Source: Viola odorata
Lineage: Eukaryota; Streptophyta; Magnoliopsida; Malpighiales; Violaceae
Length of the DNA: 64,000 nt
NCBI GenBank assembly: GCA_963691705.1
Contig: OY829538.1
Location: 28,106,836 to 28,170,835 of the forward strand
Direction of reading: 5' to 3'
The position numbers were made by a program, and so were the translations under genes. This document shows positions 13,629 through 25,975 of the stretch, piece by piece; the stretch's first letter is position 1, and every line of letters begins with the position of its first letter. The notes under the pieces are model-generated. The model saw nothing but the letters and a program-made list of their open reading frames with translations. It did no database searches and was not told the DNA's origin.

Positions 13629-14122
13629 ATGATGGTCATGGGGTCTGTCATAACCCATCAGGTTGTTCAAGCTAGCTCTCTTAATGTTAAAACCTGTGAT
13701 TTACATATTATTTCTTTGATTAAACCACTTGGCCTCCACTGTGTAGATGGAGTGGGTTTCTTCCATATAGAGAAAGGCTTTCTTTTCATGAATACGGGTT
13801 TTACAATCAAGGTGGACCAGATCTTCTGCCACAAGAACAAAGGGAACTACAAATTTCCTCCACTGCATGCAGAAGGCAACCCTGTTCTACCTCTTCATGT
13901 AGATCTGCCCCCACCAGCTCCTGAACCTCAGCCAGTCCTTGCACCACAACCTGCTCGTCCACCAAATCCTCCATCAGTTGCTTCTAGTACCTCCCAGACA
14001 GATTCCCAGAACTTAGCAACCCTCGCAGCTCGGACTGAGCTCCTGTGTGAGCTCTTTGAGCTCCAGCAAAAAACTGCTAGCGGTAAATTGACCCGGAGGC
14101 CGTTGTACATGCCAAGATAAAG

Positions 14123-14616
14123 ATGATGGTCATAGGGTCTGTCATAACCCATCAGGTTGTTCAAGCTAGCTCTCTCAATGTTAAAACCTGTGATTTACAT
14201 ATTATTTTTTTGATTAAACCACTTGGTTTCCACTGTCTAGATGGAATGGGTTTCTTCCATATAGAGAAAGGTTTTCTTTTGATGAATACAGGTCTCACAA
14301 TCAAGGTAGACCAGATCTTCAGCCACAAGAACAAAGGGAACTACAAATTTCCTCCAGTGGATGCAGAAGGCAACCCTGTTCTACCTCTTAAAGAGGATCT
14401 GCCCCCACCAGCTCCTGCACCTCAGCCAGTCCTTGCACCACAACCTGCTCGTCCACCAAATCCTGCATCAGCTGCTTCTAGTACCTCCTAGACAGATTCC
14501 CACAACTTAGCAACCCTCGCAGCTCGGACTGAGCTCCTGTGTGAGCTCTTTGATCTCCAGCAAAAAACTGCTAGCGGTAAATTGACCCGGAGGCCGTTGT
14601 ACATGCCAAGATAAAG
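14123..14616 (+). repeat. B monomer with stop at codon 123
   Basis: CAG to TAG at 14489-14491, accompanied by GCATCA for CCATCA (alanine 115). Both changes recur two units later at 15111. Confidence 0.88.
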
Positions 14617-15110
14617 ATGATGGTCATGGGGTCTGTCATAACCCATCAGGTTGTTCAAGCTAGCTCTCTCAATGTTAAAACCTGTGATTTACATATTATT
14701 TCTTTGATTAAACCACTTGGTCTCCACTGTCTAGATGGAGTGGGTTTCTTCCATATAGAGAAAGGCTTTCTATTCATGAATACGGGTTTTACAATCAAGG
14801 TGGACCAGATCTACAGCCACAAGAACAAAGGGAACTACAAATTTCCTCCACTGCATGCAGAAGGCAACCCTGTTCTACCTCTTGATGTAGATCTGCCCCC
14901 ACCAGCTCCTGAACCTCAGCCAGTCCTTGCACCACAACCTGCTCGTCCACCAAATCCTCCATCAGTTGCTTCTAGTACCTCCCAGACAGATTCCCACAAC
15001 TTAGCAACCCTCGCAGCTCGGACTGAGCTCCTGTGTGAGCTCTTTGAGCTCCAGCAAAAAACTGCTAGCGGTAAATTGACCCGGAGGCCGTTGTACATGC
15101 CAAGATAAAG

Positions 15111-15604
15111 ATGATGGTGATAGGGTCTGTCATAACCCATCAGGTTGTTCAAGCTAGCTCTCTCAATGTTAAAACCTGTGATTTACATATTATTTCTTTG
15201 ATTAAACCACTTGGTCTCCACTGTCTAGATGGAGTGGGTTTCTTCCATATAGAGAAAGGCTTTCTATTCATGAATACGGGTTTTACAATCAAGGTGGACC
15301 AGATCTACAGCCACAAGAACAAAGGGAACTACAAATTTCCTCCACTGCATGCAGAAGGCAACCCTGTTCTACCTCTTAAAGAGGATCTGCCCCCACCAGC
15401 TCCTGCACCTCAGCCAGTCCTTGCACCACAACCTGCTCGTCCACCAAATCCTGCATCAGCTGCTTCTAGTACCTCCTAGACAGATTCCCACAACTTAGCA
15501 ACCCTCGCAGCTCGGACTGAGCTCCTGTGTGAGCTCTTTGATCTCCAGCAAAAAACTGCTAGCGGTAAATTGACCCGGAGGCCGTTGTACATGCCAAGAT
15601 AAAG
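15111..15604 (+). repeat. C/B hybrid monomer with the same codon-123 stop
   Basis: The front is C-like to HAEG; from KED onward it copies the tail of the unit at 14123, including alanine 115 and TAG at 15477-15479. The switch lies in the class-shared stretch around codons 81-89. This is a clear conversion or crossover product at a 988-bp distance. Confidence 0.88.
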
Positions 15605-16098
15605 ATGATGGTCATGGGGTCTGTCATAACCCATCAGGTTGTTCAAGCTAGCTCTCTCAATGTTAAAACCTGTGATTTACATATTATTTCTTTGATTAAA
15701 CCACTTGGTCTCCACTGTCTAGATGGAGTGGGTTTCTTCCATATAGAGAAAGGCTTTCTATTCATGAATACGGGTTTTACAATCAAGGTGGACCAGATCT
15801 ACAACCACAAGAACAAAGGGAACTACAAATTTCCTCCACTGCATGCAGAAGGCAACCCTGTTCTACCTCTTGATGTAGATCTGCCCCCACCAGCTCCTGA
15901 ACCTCAGCCAGTCCTTGCACCACAACCTGCTCGTCCACCAAATCCTCCATCAGTTGCTTCTAGTACCTCCCAGACAGATTCCCACAACTTAGCAACCCTC
16001 GCAGCTCGGACTGAGCTCCTGTGTGAGCTCTTTGAGCTCCAGCAAAAAACTGCTAGCGGTAAATTGACCCGGAGGCCGTTGTACATGCCAAGATAAAG

Positions 16099-16591
16099 AT
16101 GATGGTCATAGGGTCTGTCATAACCCATCAGGTTGTTCAAGCTAGCTCTCTCAATGTTAAAACCTGTGATTTACATATTATTTTTTTGATTAAACCACTT
16201 GGTTTCCACTGTCTAGATGGATGGATTTCTTCCATATAGAGAAAGGTTTTCTTTTGATGAATACAGGTCTCACAATCAAGGTAGACCAGATCTTCAGCCA
16301 CAAGAACAAAGGGAACTACAAATTTCCTCCAGTGGATGCAGAAGGCAACCCTGTTCTACCTCTTAAAGAGGATCTGCCCCCACCAGCTCCTGCACCTCAG
16401 CCAGTCCTTGCACCACAACCTGCTCGTCCACCAAATCCTCCATCAGCTGCTTCTAGTTCCTCCCAGACAGATTCCCACAATTTAGCAACCCTCGCAGCTC
16501 GGACTGAGCTCCTGTGTGAGCTCTTTGATCTCCAGCAAAAAACTGCTAGCGGTAAATTGACCCGGACGCCGTTGTACATGCCAAGATAAAG
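16099..16591 (+). repeat. B monomer with recurrent 1-nt deletion
   Basis: GATGGATGG replaces GATGGAATGG; the base is lost at 16220/16221. Also has A for G just after and SSSS at residues 119-122, shared with 19556. The frame is open only from the internal ATG at 16221 (122 codons). Confidence 0.9.
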
Positions 16592-19555
16592 ATGATGGTC
16601 ATGGGGTCTGTCATAACCCATCAGGTTGTTCAAGCTAGCTCTCTCAATGTTAAAACCTGTGATTTACATATTATTTCTTTGATTAAACCACTTGGTCTCC
16701 ACTGTCTAGATGGAGTGGGTTTCTTCCATATAGAGAAAGGCTTTCTATTCATGAATACGGGTTTTACAATCAAGGTGGACCAGATCTACAGCCACAAGAA
16801 CAAAGGGAACTACAAATTTCCTCCACTGCATGCAGAAGGCAACCCTGTTCTACCTCTTGATGTAGATCTGCCCCCACCAGCTCCTGAACCTCAGCCAGTC
16901 CTTGCACCACAACCTGCTCGTCCACCAAATCCTCCATCAGTTGCTTCTAGTACCTCCCAGACAGATTCCCACAACTTAGCAACCCTCGCAGCTCGGACTG
17001 AGCTCCTGTGTGAGCTCTTTGAGCTCCAGCAAAAAACTGCTAGCGGTAAATTGACCCGGAGGCCGTTGTACATGCCAAGATAAAGATGATGACCTCGGGG
17101 TCTGTCATAACCCATCAGGTTGTTCAAGCTAGCTCTCTCAATGTTAAAACCTATGATTTACATGTTCTTTCTTTGATTAAACCACTTGGTCTCCGCTGTC
17201 TAGATGGAATGGGTTTCTTTCATATAGAGAAAGGTTTTCTTTTGATGAATACAGGTTTCACAATCAAGGTGGACCAGATCTCCAGCCACAAGAACAAAGG
17301 GAACTACAAATTTCCTCCACTAGATGCAGAAGGGAACCATGTTCTACCTCTTGATGAAGATCTACCCCCACCAGCTCCTGCACCTCAGCCAGTCCTTGCA
17401 CCACAACCTGCTCGTCCACCAAATCCTCCATCAGCTACTGCTAGTACCTCCCAAACAGATTCCCACAACTTAGCAACCCTCGCAGCTCGGACTGAGCTTC
17501 TGCGTGAGCTCTTTGAGCTCCAGCAAAAAACTGCTAGCGGTAAATTGACCCGGAGGCCGTTGTACATGCCAAGATAAAGATGATCGTCATGGGGTCTGTC
17601 ATAACCCATCAGGTTGTTCAAGCTAGCTCTCTCAATGTTAAAACCTGTGATTTATATATTATTTCTTTGATTAAACCACTTGGTCTCCACTGTCTAGATG
17701 GAGTGGGTTTCTTCCATATAGAGAAAGGCTTTCTTTTCATGAATACGGGTTTTACAATCAAGGTGGACCAGATCTTCAGCCACAAGAACAAAAGGAACTA
17801 CAAATTTCCTCCACTGCATGCAGAAGGCAACCCTGTTCTACCTCTTGATGTAGATCTGCCCCCACCAGCTCCTGAACCTCAGCCAGTCCTTGCACCACAA
17901 CCTGCTCGTCCACCAAATCCTTCATCAGTTGCTTCTAGTACCTCCCAGACAGATTCCCACAACTTAGCAACCCTCGCAGCTCGGACTGAGCTCCTGTGTG
18001 AACTCTTTGAGCTCCAGCAAAAAACTGCTAGCGGTAAATTGACCCGGAGGCCGTTGTACATGCCAAGATAAATATGATGGTCATAGGGTCTGTCATAACC
18101 CATCAGGTTGTTCAAGCTAGCTCTCTCAATGTTAAAACCTGTGATTTACATATTATTTTTTTGATTAAACCACTTGGTTTCCACTGTCTAGATGGAATGG
18201 GTTTCTTCCATATAGAGAAAGGTTTTCTTTTGATGAATACAGGTCTCAAAATCAAGGTAGACCAGATCTTCAGCCACAAGAACAAAGGGAACTACAAATT
18301 TCCTCCAGTGGATGCAGAAGGCAACCCTGTTCTACCTCTTAAAGAGGATCTGCCCCCACCAGCTCCTGCACCTCAGCCAGTCCTTGCACCACAACCTGCT
18401 CGTCCACTAAATCCTCCATCAGCTGCTTCTAGTACCTCCCAGACAGATTCCCACAACTTAGCAACCCTCGCAGCTCGGACTGAGCTCCTGTGTGAGCTCT
18501 TTGATCTCCAGCAAAAAACTGCTAGCGGTAAATTGACCCGGAGGCCGTTGTACATGCCAAGATAAAAATGATGGTCATGGGGTCTGTCATAACCCATCAG
18601 GTTGTTCAAGCTAGCTCTCTCAATGTTAAAACCTGTGATTTACATATTATTTCTTTGATTAAACCACTTGGTCTCCACTGTCTAGATGGAGTGGGTTTCT
18701 TCCATATAGAGAAAGGCTTTCTTTTCATGAATACGGGTTTTACAATCAAGGTGGACCAGATCTACAGCCACAAGAACAAAAGGAACTACAAATTTCCTCC
18801 ACTGCATGCAGAAGGCAACCCTGTTCTACCTCTTGATGTAGATCTGCCCCCACCAGCTCCTGAACCTCAGCCAGTCCTTGCACCACAACCTGCTCGTCCA
18901 CCAAATCCTCCATCAGTTGCTTCTAGTACCTCCCAGACAGATTCCCAGAACTTAGCAACCCTCGCAGCTCGGACTGAGCTCCTGTGTGAGCTCTTTGAGC
19001 TCCAGCAAAAAACTGCTAGCGGTAAATTGACCCGGAGGCCGTTGTACATGCCAAGATAAAGATGATGGTCATGGGGTCTGTCATAACCCATCAGGTTGTT
19101 CAAGCTAGCTCTCTCAATGTTAAAACCTGTGATTTATATATTATTTCTTTGATTAAACCACTTGGTCTCCACTGTCTAGATGGAGTGGGTTTCTTCCATA
19201 TAGAGAAAGGCTTTCTTTTCATGAATACGGGTTTTACAATCAAGGTGGACCAGATCTTCAGCCACAAGAACAAAGGGAACTACAAATTTCCTCCACTGCA
19301 TGCAGAAGGCAACCCTGTTCTACCTCTTGATGTAGATCTGCCCCCACCAGCTCCTGAACCTCAGCCAGTCCTTGCACCACAACCTGCTCGTCCACCAAAT
19401 CCTCCATCAGTTGCTTCTAGTACCTCCCAGACAGATTCCCACAACTTAGCAACCCTCGCAGCTCGGACTGAGCTCCTGTGTGAGCTCTTTGAGCTCCAGC
19501 AAAAAACTGCTAGCGGTAAATTGACCCGGAGGCCGTTGTACATGCCAAGATAAAG

Positions 19556-20048
19556 ATGATGGTCATAGGGTCTGTCATAACCCATCAGGTTGTTCAAGCT
19601 AGCTCTCTCAATGTTAAAACCTGTGATTTACATATTATTTTTTTGATTAAACCACTTGGTTTCCACTGTCTAGATGGATGGATTTCTTCCATATAGAGAA
19701 AGGTTTTCTTTTGATGAATACAGGTCTCACAATCAAGGTAGACCAGATCTTCAGCCACAAGAACAAAGGGAACTACAAATTTCCTCCAGTGGATGCAGAA
19801 GGCAACCCTGTTCTACCTCTTAAAGAGGATCTGCCCCCACCAGCTCCTGCACCTCAGCCAGTCCTTGCACCACAACCTGCTCGTCCACCAAATCCTCCAT
19901 CAGCTGCTTCTAGTTCCTCCCAGACAGATTCCCACAATTTAGCAACCCTCGCAGCTCGGACTGAGCTCCTGTGTGAGCTCTTTGATCTCCAGCAAAAAAC
20001 TGCTAGCGGTAAATTGACCCGGAGGCCGTTGTACATGCCAAGATAAAG
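19556..20048 (+). repeat. B monomer with recurrent 1-nt deletion
   Basis: Same deletion, at 19677/19678, with the same neighbouring G-to-A change and SSSS as 16099. The two units lie 3457 bp apart. Confidence 0.9.
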
Positions 20049-20542
20049 ATGATCGTCATGGGGTCTGTCATAACCCATCAGGTTGTTCAAGCTAGCTCTC
20101 TCAATGTTAAAACCTGTGATTTATATATTATTTCTTTGATTAAACCACTTGGTCTCCACTGTCTAGATGGAGTGGGTTTCTTCCATATAGAGAAAGGCTT
20201 TCTTTTCATGAATACGGGTTTTACAATCAAGGTGGACCAGATCTTCAGCCACAAGAACAAAAGGAACTACAAATTTCCTCCACTGCATGCAGAAGGCAAC
20301 CCTGTTCTACCTCTTGATGTAGATCTGCCCCCACCAGCTCCTGAACCTCAGCCAGTCCTTGCACCACAACCTGCTCGTCCACCAAATCCTTCATCAGTTG
20401 CTTCTAGTACCTCCCAGACAGATTCCCACAACTTAGCAACCCTCGCAGCTCGGACTGAGCTCCTGTGTGAACTCTTTGAGCTCCAGCAAAAAACTGCTAG
20501 CGGTAAATTGACCCGGAGGCCGTTGTACATGCCAAGATAAAG

Positions 20543-21035
20543 ATGATGGTCATAGGGTCTGTCATAACCCATCAGGTTGTTCAAGCTAGCTCTCTCAATG
20601 TTAAAACCTGTGATTTACATATTATTTTTTTGATTAAACCACTTGGTTTCCACTGTCTAGATGGAATGGGTTTCTTCCATATAGAGAAAGGTTTTCTTTT
20701 GATGAATACAGGTCTCAAAATCAAGGTAGACCAGATCTTCAGCCACAAGAACAAAGGGAACTACAAATTTCCTCCAGTGGATGCAGAAGGCAACCCTGTT
20801 CTACCTCTTAAAGAGGATCTCCCCCACCAGCTCCTGCACCTCAGCCAGTCCTTGCACCACAACCTGCTCGTCCACCAAATCCTCCATCAGTTGCTTCTAG
20901 TACCTCCCAGACAGATTCCCACAACTTAGCAACCCTCGCAGCTCGGACTGAGCTCCTGTGTGAGCTCTTTGATCTCCAGCAAAAAACTGCTAGCGGTAAA
21001 TTGACCCGGAGGCCGTTGTACATGCCAAGATAAAG
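20543..21035 (+). repeat. B monomer with a different 1-nt deletion
   Basis: One G is missing before the C run at 20821 (GATCTCCCCC for GATCTGCCCC). The frame is thrown out within the proline-rich segment and ends at 20929. Not seen in other units. Confidence 0.88.
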
Positions 21036-23011
21036 ATGATGGTCATGGGGTCTGTCATAACCCATCAGGTTGTTCAAGCTAGCTCTCTCAATGTTAAAAC
21101 CTATGATTTACATATTATTTCTTTGATTAAACCACTTGGTCTCCACTGTCTAGATGGAGTGGGTTTCTTCCATATAGAGAAAGGCTTTCTATTCATGAAT
21201 ACGGGTTTTACAATCAAGGTGGACCAGATCTACAGCCACAAGAACAAAGGGAACTACAAATTTCCTCCACTGCATGCAGAAGGCAACCCTGTTCTACCTC
21301 TTGATGTAGATCTGCCCCCACCAGCTCCTGAACCTCAGCCAGTCCTTGCACCACAACCTGCTCGTCCACCAAATCCTCCATCAGTTGCTTCTAGTACCTC
21401 CCAGACAGATTCCCACAACTTAGCAACCCTCGCAGCTCGGACTGAGCTCCTGTGTGAGCTCTTTGAGCTCCAGCAAAAAACTGCTAGCGGTAAATTGACC
21501 CGGAGGCCGTTGTACATGCCAAGATAAAGATGATGACCTCGAGGTCTGTCATAACCCATCAGGTTGTTCAAGCTAGCTCTCTCAATGTTAAAACCTATGA
21601 TTTACATGTTATTTCTTTGATTAAACCACTTGGTCTCCGCTGTCTAGATGGAATGGGTTTCTTTCATATAGAGAAAGGTTTTCTTTTGATGAATACATGT
21701 TTCACAATCAAGGTGGACCAGATCTCCAGCCACAAGAACAAAGGGAACTACAAATTTCCTCCACTAGATGCAGAAGGCAACCATGTTCTACCTCTTGATG
21801 AAGATCTACCCCCACCAGCTCCTGCACCTCAGCCAGTCCTTGCACCACAACCTGCTCGTCCACCAAATCCTCCATCAGCTACTGCTAGTACCTCCCAAAC
21901 AGATTCCCACAACTTAGCAACCCTCGCAGCTCGGACTGAGCTTCTGCGTGAGCTCTTTGAGCTCCAGCAAAAAACTGCTAGCGGTAAATTGACCCGGAGG
22001 CCGTTGTACATGCCAAGATAAAGATGATGGTCATGGGGTCTGTCATAACCCATCAGGTTGTTCAAGCTAGCTCTCTCAATGTTAAAACCTGTGATTTATA
22101 TATTATTTCTTTGATTAAACCACTTGGTCTCCACTGTCTAGATGGAGTGGGTTTCTTCCATATAGAGAAAGGCTTTCTTTTCATGAATACGGGTTTTACA
22201 ATCAAGGTGGACCAGATCTTCAGCCACAAGAACAAAAGGAACTACAAATTTCCTCCACTGCATGCAGAAGGCAACCCTGTTCTACCTCTTGATGTAGATC
22301 TGCCCCCACCAGCTCCTGAACCTCAGGCAGTCCTTGCACCACAACCTGCTCGTCCACCAAATCCTTCATCAGTTGCTTCTAGTACCTCCCAGACAGATTC
22401 CCACAACTTAGCAACCCTCGCAGCTCGGACTGAGCTCCTGTGTGAACTCTTTGAGCTCCAGCAAAAAACTGCTAGCGGTAAATTGACCCGGAGGCCGTTG
22501 TACATGCCAAGATAAAGATGATGGTCATAGGGTCTGTCATAACCCATCAGGTTGTTCAAGCTAGCCCTCTCAATGTTAAAACCTGTGATTTACTTATTAT
22601 TTTTTTGATTAAACCACTTGGTTTCCACTGTCTAGATGGAATGGGTTTCTTCCATATAGAGAAAGGTTTTCTTTTGATGAATACAGGTCTCAAAATCAAG
22701 GTAGACCAGATCTTCAGCCACAAGAACAAAGGGAACTACAAATTTCCTCCAGTGGATGCAGAAGGCAACCCTGTTCTACCTCTTAAAGAGGATCTGCCCC
22801 CACCAGGTCCTGCACCTCAGCCAGTCCTTGCACCACAACCTGCTCGTCCACCAAATCCTCCATCAGTTGCTTCTAGTACCTCCCAGACAGATTCCCACAA
22901 CTTAGCAACCCTCGCAGCTCGGACTGAGCTCCTGTGTGAGCTCTTTGATCTCCAGCAAAAAACTGCTAGCGGTAAATTGACCCGGAGGCCGTTGTACATG
23001 CCAAGATAAAG

Positions 23012-23505
23012 ATGATGGTCATGGGGTCTGTCATAACCCATCAGGTTGTTCAAGCTAGCTCTCTCAATGTTAAAACCTATGATTTACATATTATTTCTTT
23101 GATTAAACCACTTGGTCTCCACTGTCTAGATGGAGTGTGTTTCTTCCATATAGAGAAAGGTTTTCTTTTGATGAATACAGGTCTCAAAATCAAGGTAGAC
23201 CAGATCTTCAGCCACAAGAACAAAGGGAACTACAAATTTCCTCCAGTGGATGCAGAAGGCAACCCTGTTCTACCTCTTAAAGAGGATCTGCCCCCACCAG
23301 GTCCTGCACCTCAGCCAGTCCTTGCACCACAACCTGCTCGTCCACCAAATCCTCCATCAGTTGCTTCTAGTACCTCCCAGACAGATTCCCACAACTTAGC
23401 AACCCTCGCAGCTCGGACTGAGCTCCTGTGTGAGCTCTTTGATCTCCAGCAAAAAACTGCTAGCGGTAAATTGACCCGGAGGCCGTTGTACATGCCAAGA
23501 TAAAG
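23012..23505 (+). repeat. Hybrid monomer, C front and B tail
   Basis: C-like with cysteine 43 up to the GAGAAAGG stretch near 23151-23160, then B-like (leucine 53, lysine 59, KED, glycine 97, aspartate 144). The tail matches the preceding unit at 22518, so a one-unit conversion or unequal exchange is likely. Confidence 0.83.
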
Positions 23506-23999
23506 ATGATGGTCATGGGGTCTGTCATAACCCATCAGGTTGTTCAAGCTAGCTCTCTCAATGTTAAAACCTATGATTTACATATTATTTCTTTGATTAA
23601 ACCACTTGGTCTCCACTGTCTAGATGGAGTGGGTTTCTTCCATATAGAGAAAGGCTTTCTTTTCATGAATACGGGTTTTACAATCAAGGTGGACCAGATC
23701 TTCAGCCACAAGAACAAAAGGAACTACAAATTTCCTCCACTGCATGCAGAAGGCAACCCTGTTCTACCTCTTGATGTAGATCTGCCCCCACCAGCTCCTG
23801 AACCTCAGGCAGTCCTTGCACCACAACCTGCTCGTCCACCAAATCCTTCATCAGTTGCTTCTAGTACCTCCCAGACAGATTCCCACAACTTAGCAACCCT
23901 CGCAGCTCGGACTGAGCTCCTGTGTGAACTCTTTGAGCTCCAGCAAAAAACTGCTAGCGGTAAATTGACCCGGAGGCCGTTGTACATGCCAAGATAAAG
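23506..23999 (+). repeat. Hybrid monomer, C front and A tail
   Basis: YDLHIIS front of C, then phenylalanine 66, KRNY, alanine 102 and serine 115 of A. The same hybrid recurs at 26964. Confidence 0.82.
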
Positions 24000-24493
24000 A
24001 TGATGGTCATAGGGTCTGTCATAACCCATCAGGTTGTTCAAGCTAGCCCTCTCAATGTTAAAACCTGTGATTTATATATTATTTGTTTGATTAAACCACT
24101 TGGTCTCCACTGTCTAGATGGAGTGGCTTTCTTCCATATAGAGAAAGGCTTTCTTTTCATGAATACGGGTTTTACAATCAAGGTGGACCAGATCTTCAGC
24201 CACAAGAACAAAGGGAACTACAAATTTCCTCCACTGCATGTAGAAGGCAACCCTGTTCTACCTCTTGATGTAGATCTGCCCCCACCAGCTCCTGAACCTC
24301 AGCCAGTCCTTGCACCACAACCTGCTCGTCCACCAAATCCTTCATCAGTTGCTTCTAGTACCTCCCAGACAGATTCCCACAACTTAGCAACCCTCGCAGC
24401 TCGGACTGAGCTCCTGTGTGAACTCTTTGAGCTCCAGCAAAAAACTGCTAGCGGTAAATTGACCCGGAGGCCGTTGTACATGCCAAGATAAAG
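24000..24493 (+). repeat. Hybrid monomer, B front and A body
   Basis: Starts as B (isoleucine 4, proline 17), then continues as the YIIC/VAFF form of A, with private valine 81. The switch lies before codon 26. Confidence 0.82.
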
Positions 24494-25975
24494 ATGATGG
24501 TCATAGGGTCTGTCATAACCCATCAGGTTGTTCAAGCTAGCTCTCTCAATGTTAAAACCTGTGATTTACATATTATTTTTTTGATTAAACCACTTGGTTT
24601 CCACTGTCTAGATGGAATGGGTTTCTTCCATATAGAGAAAGGTTTTCTTTTGATGAATACAGGTCTCAAAATCAAGGTAGACCAGATCTTCAGCCACAAG
24701 AACAAAGGGAACTACAAATTTCCTCCAGTGGATGCAGAAGGCAACCCTGTTCTACCTCTTAAAGAGGATCTGCCCCCACCAGCTCCTGCACCTCAGCCAG
24801 TCCTTGCACCACAACCTGCTCGTCCACCAAATCCTCCATCAGTTGCTTCTAGTACCTCCCAGACAGATTCCCACAACTTAGCAACCCTCGCAGCTCGGAC
24901 TGAGCTCCTGTGTGAGCTCTTTGATCTCCAGCAAAAAACTGCTAGCGGTAAATTGACCCGGAGGCCGTTGTACATGCCAAGATAAAGATGATGGTCATGG
25001 GGTCTGTCATAACCCATCAGGTTGTTCAAGCTAGCTCTCTCAATGTTAAAACCTATGATTTACATATTATTTCTTTGATTAAACCACTTGGTCTCCACTG
25101 TCTAGATGGAGTGGGTTTCTTCCATATAGAGAAAGGCTTTCTATTCATGAATACGGGTTTTACAATCAAGGTGGACCAGATCTACAGCCACAAGAACAAA
25201 GGGAACTACAAATTTCCTCCACTGCATGCAGAAGGCAACCCTGTTCTACCTCTTGATGTAGATCTGCCCCCACCAGCTCCTGAACCTCAGCCAGTCCTTG
25301 CACCACAACCTGCTCGTCCACCAAATCCTCCATCAGTTGCTTCTAGTACCTCCCAGACAGATTCCCACAACTTAGCAACCCTCGCAGCTCGGACTGAGCT
25401 CCTGTGTGAGCTCTTTGAGCTCCAGCAAAAAACTGCTAGCGGTAAATTGACCCGGAGGCCGTTGTACATGCCAAGATAAAGATGATGACCTCGAGGTCTG
25501 TCATAACCCATCAGGTTGTTCAAGCTAGCTCTCTCAATGTTAAAACCTATGATTTACATGTTATTTCTTTGATTAAACCACTTGGTCTCCGCTGTCTAGA
25601 TGGAATGGGTTTCTTTCATATAGAGAAAGGTTTTCTTTTGATGAATACATGTTTCACAATCAAGGTGGACCAGATCTCCAGCCACAAGAACAAAGGGAAC
25701 TACAAATTTCCTCCACTAGATGCAGAAGGCAACCATGTTCTACCTCTTGATGAAGATCTACCCCCACCAGCTCCTGCACCTCAGCCAGTCCTTGCACCAC
25801 AACCTGCTCGTCCACCAAATCCTCCATCAGCTACTGCTAGTACCTCCCAAACAGATTCCCACAACTTAGCAACCCTCGCAGCTCGGACTGAGCTTCTGCG
25901 TGAGCTCTTTGAGCTCCAGCAAAAAACTGCTAGCGGTAAATTGACCCGGAGGCCGTTGTACATGCCAAGATAAAG

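Larger units (their letters stand above)
313..16591 (+). repeat. Left mosaic domain, irregular class order (33 units)
   Basis: Units here rarely follow the A-B-C-D order seen further right. Several subtypes occur only or mainly here: valine at residue 66 (807, 1301, 5232, 8195, 11159), cysteine at residue 67 (313, 4759, 7701, 10665, 13629), and a variant reading ATQPASPP in the proline-rich part (2289, 3771, 9677). Many units join a B-like or C-like front to a D-like tail (4265, 6220, 6713, 7207, 10171, 13135). Shared private lesions reveal duplications of 3, 6, 9 and 12 units. I read this as a domain shuffled by many small rearrangements without later homogenisation into a single HOR. It could be older, or nearer an array boundary. 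Confidence 0.8.
16592..21035 (+). repeat. Transitional domain, first A-type units
   Basis: Nine units run from 16592. The A class, marked by tyrosine at residue 26 (TTTATATATT in the DNA), first appears at 17580. The unit at 17580 with isoleucine at residue 2 recurs at 20049, 2469 bp away (5 units minus 1 bp). The frameshifted B unit with SSSS at residues 119-122 at 16099 recurs at 19556, 3457 bp away (7 units minus 1 bp). Most A-like units here read KRNY at residues 71-74 instead of KGNY. Confidence 0.75.
21036..25975 (+). repeat. C-D-A-B tetramer, hybrid cluster, then B-C-D
   Basis: The tetramer at 21036-23011 (C, D with TSRS and NTCF, A with QAVL, B with SPLNV) returns as 24988-26963, a shift of 3952 bp (8 x 494). 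Between them lie three consecutive hybrids: C/B at 23012, C/A at 23506 and B/A at 24000. A related C-D-A-B set starts again at 30916 (12 units after 24988). This pattern suggests larger duplications with conversion tracts in the middle. Confidence 0.75.
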
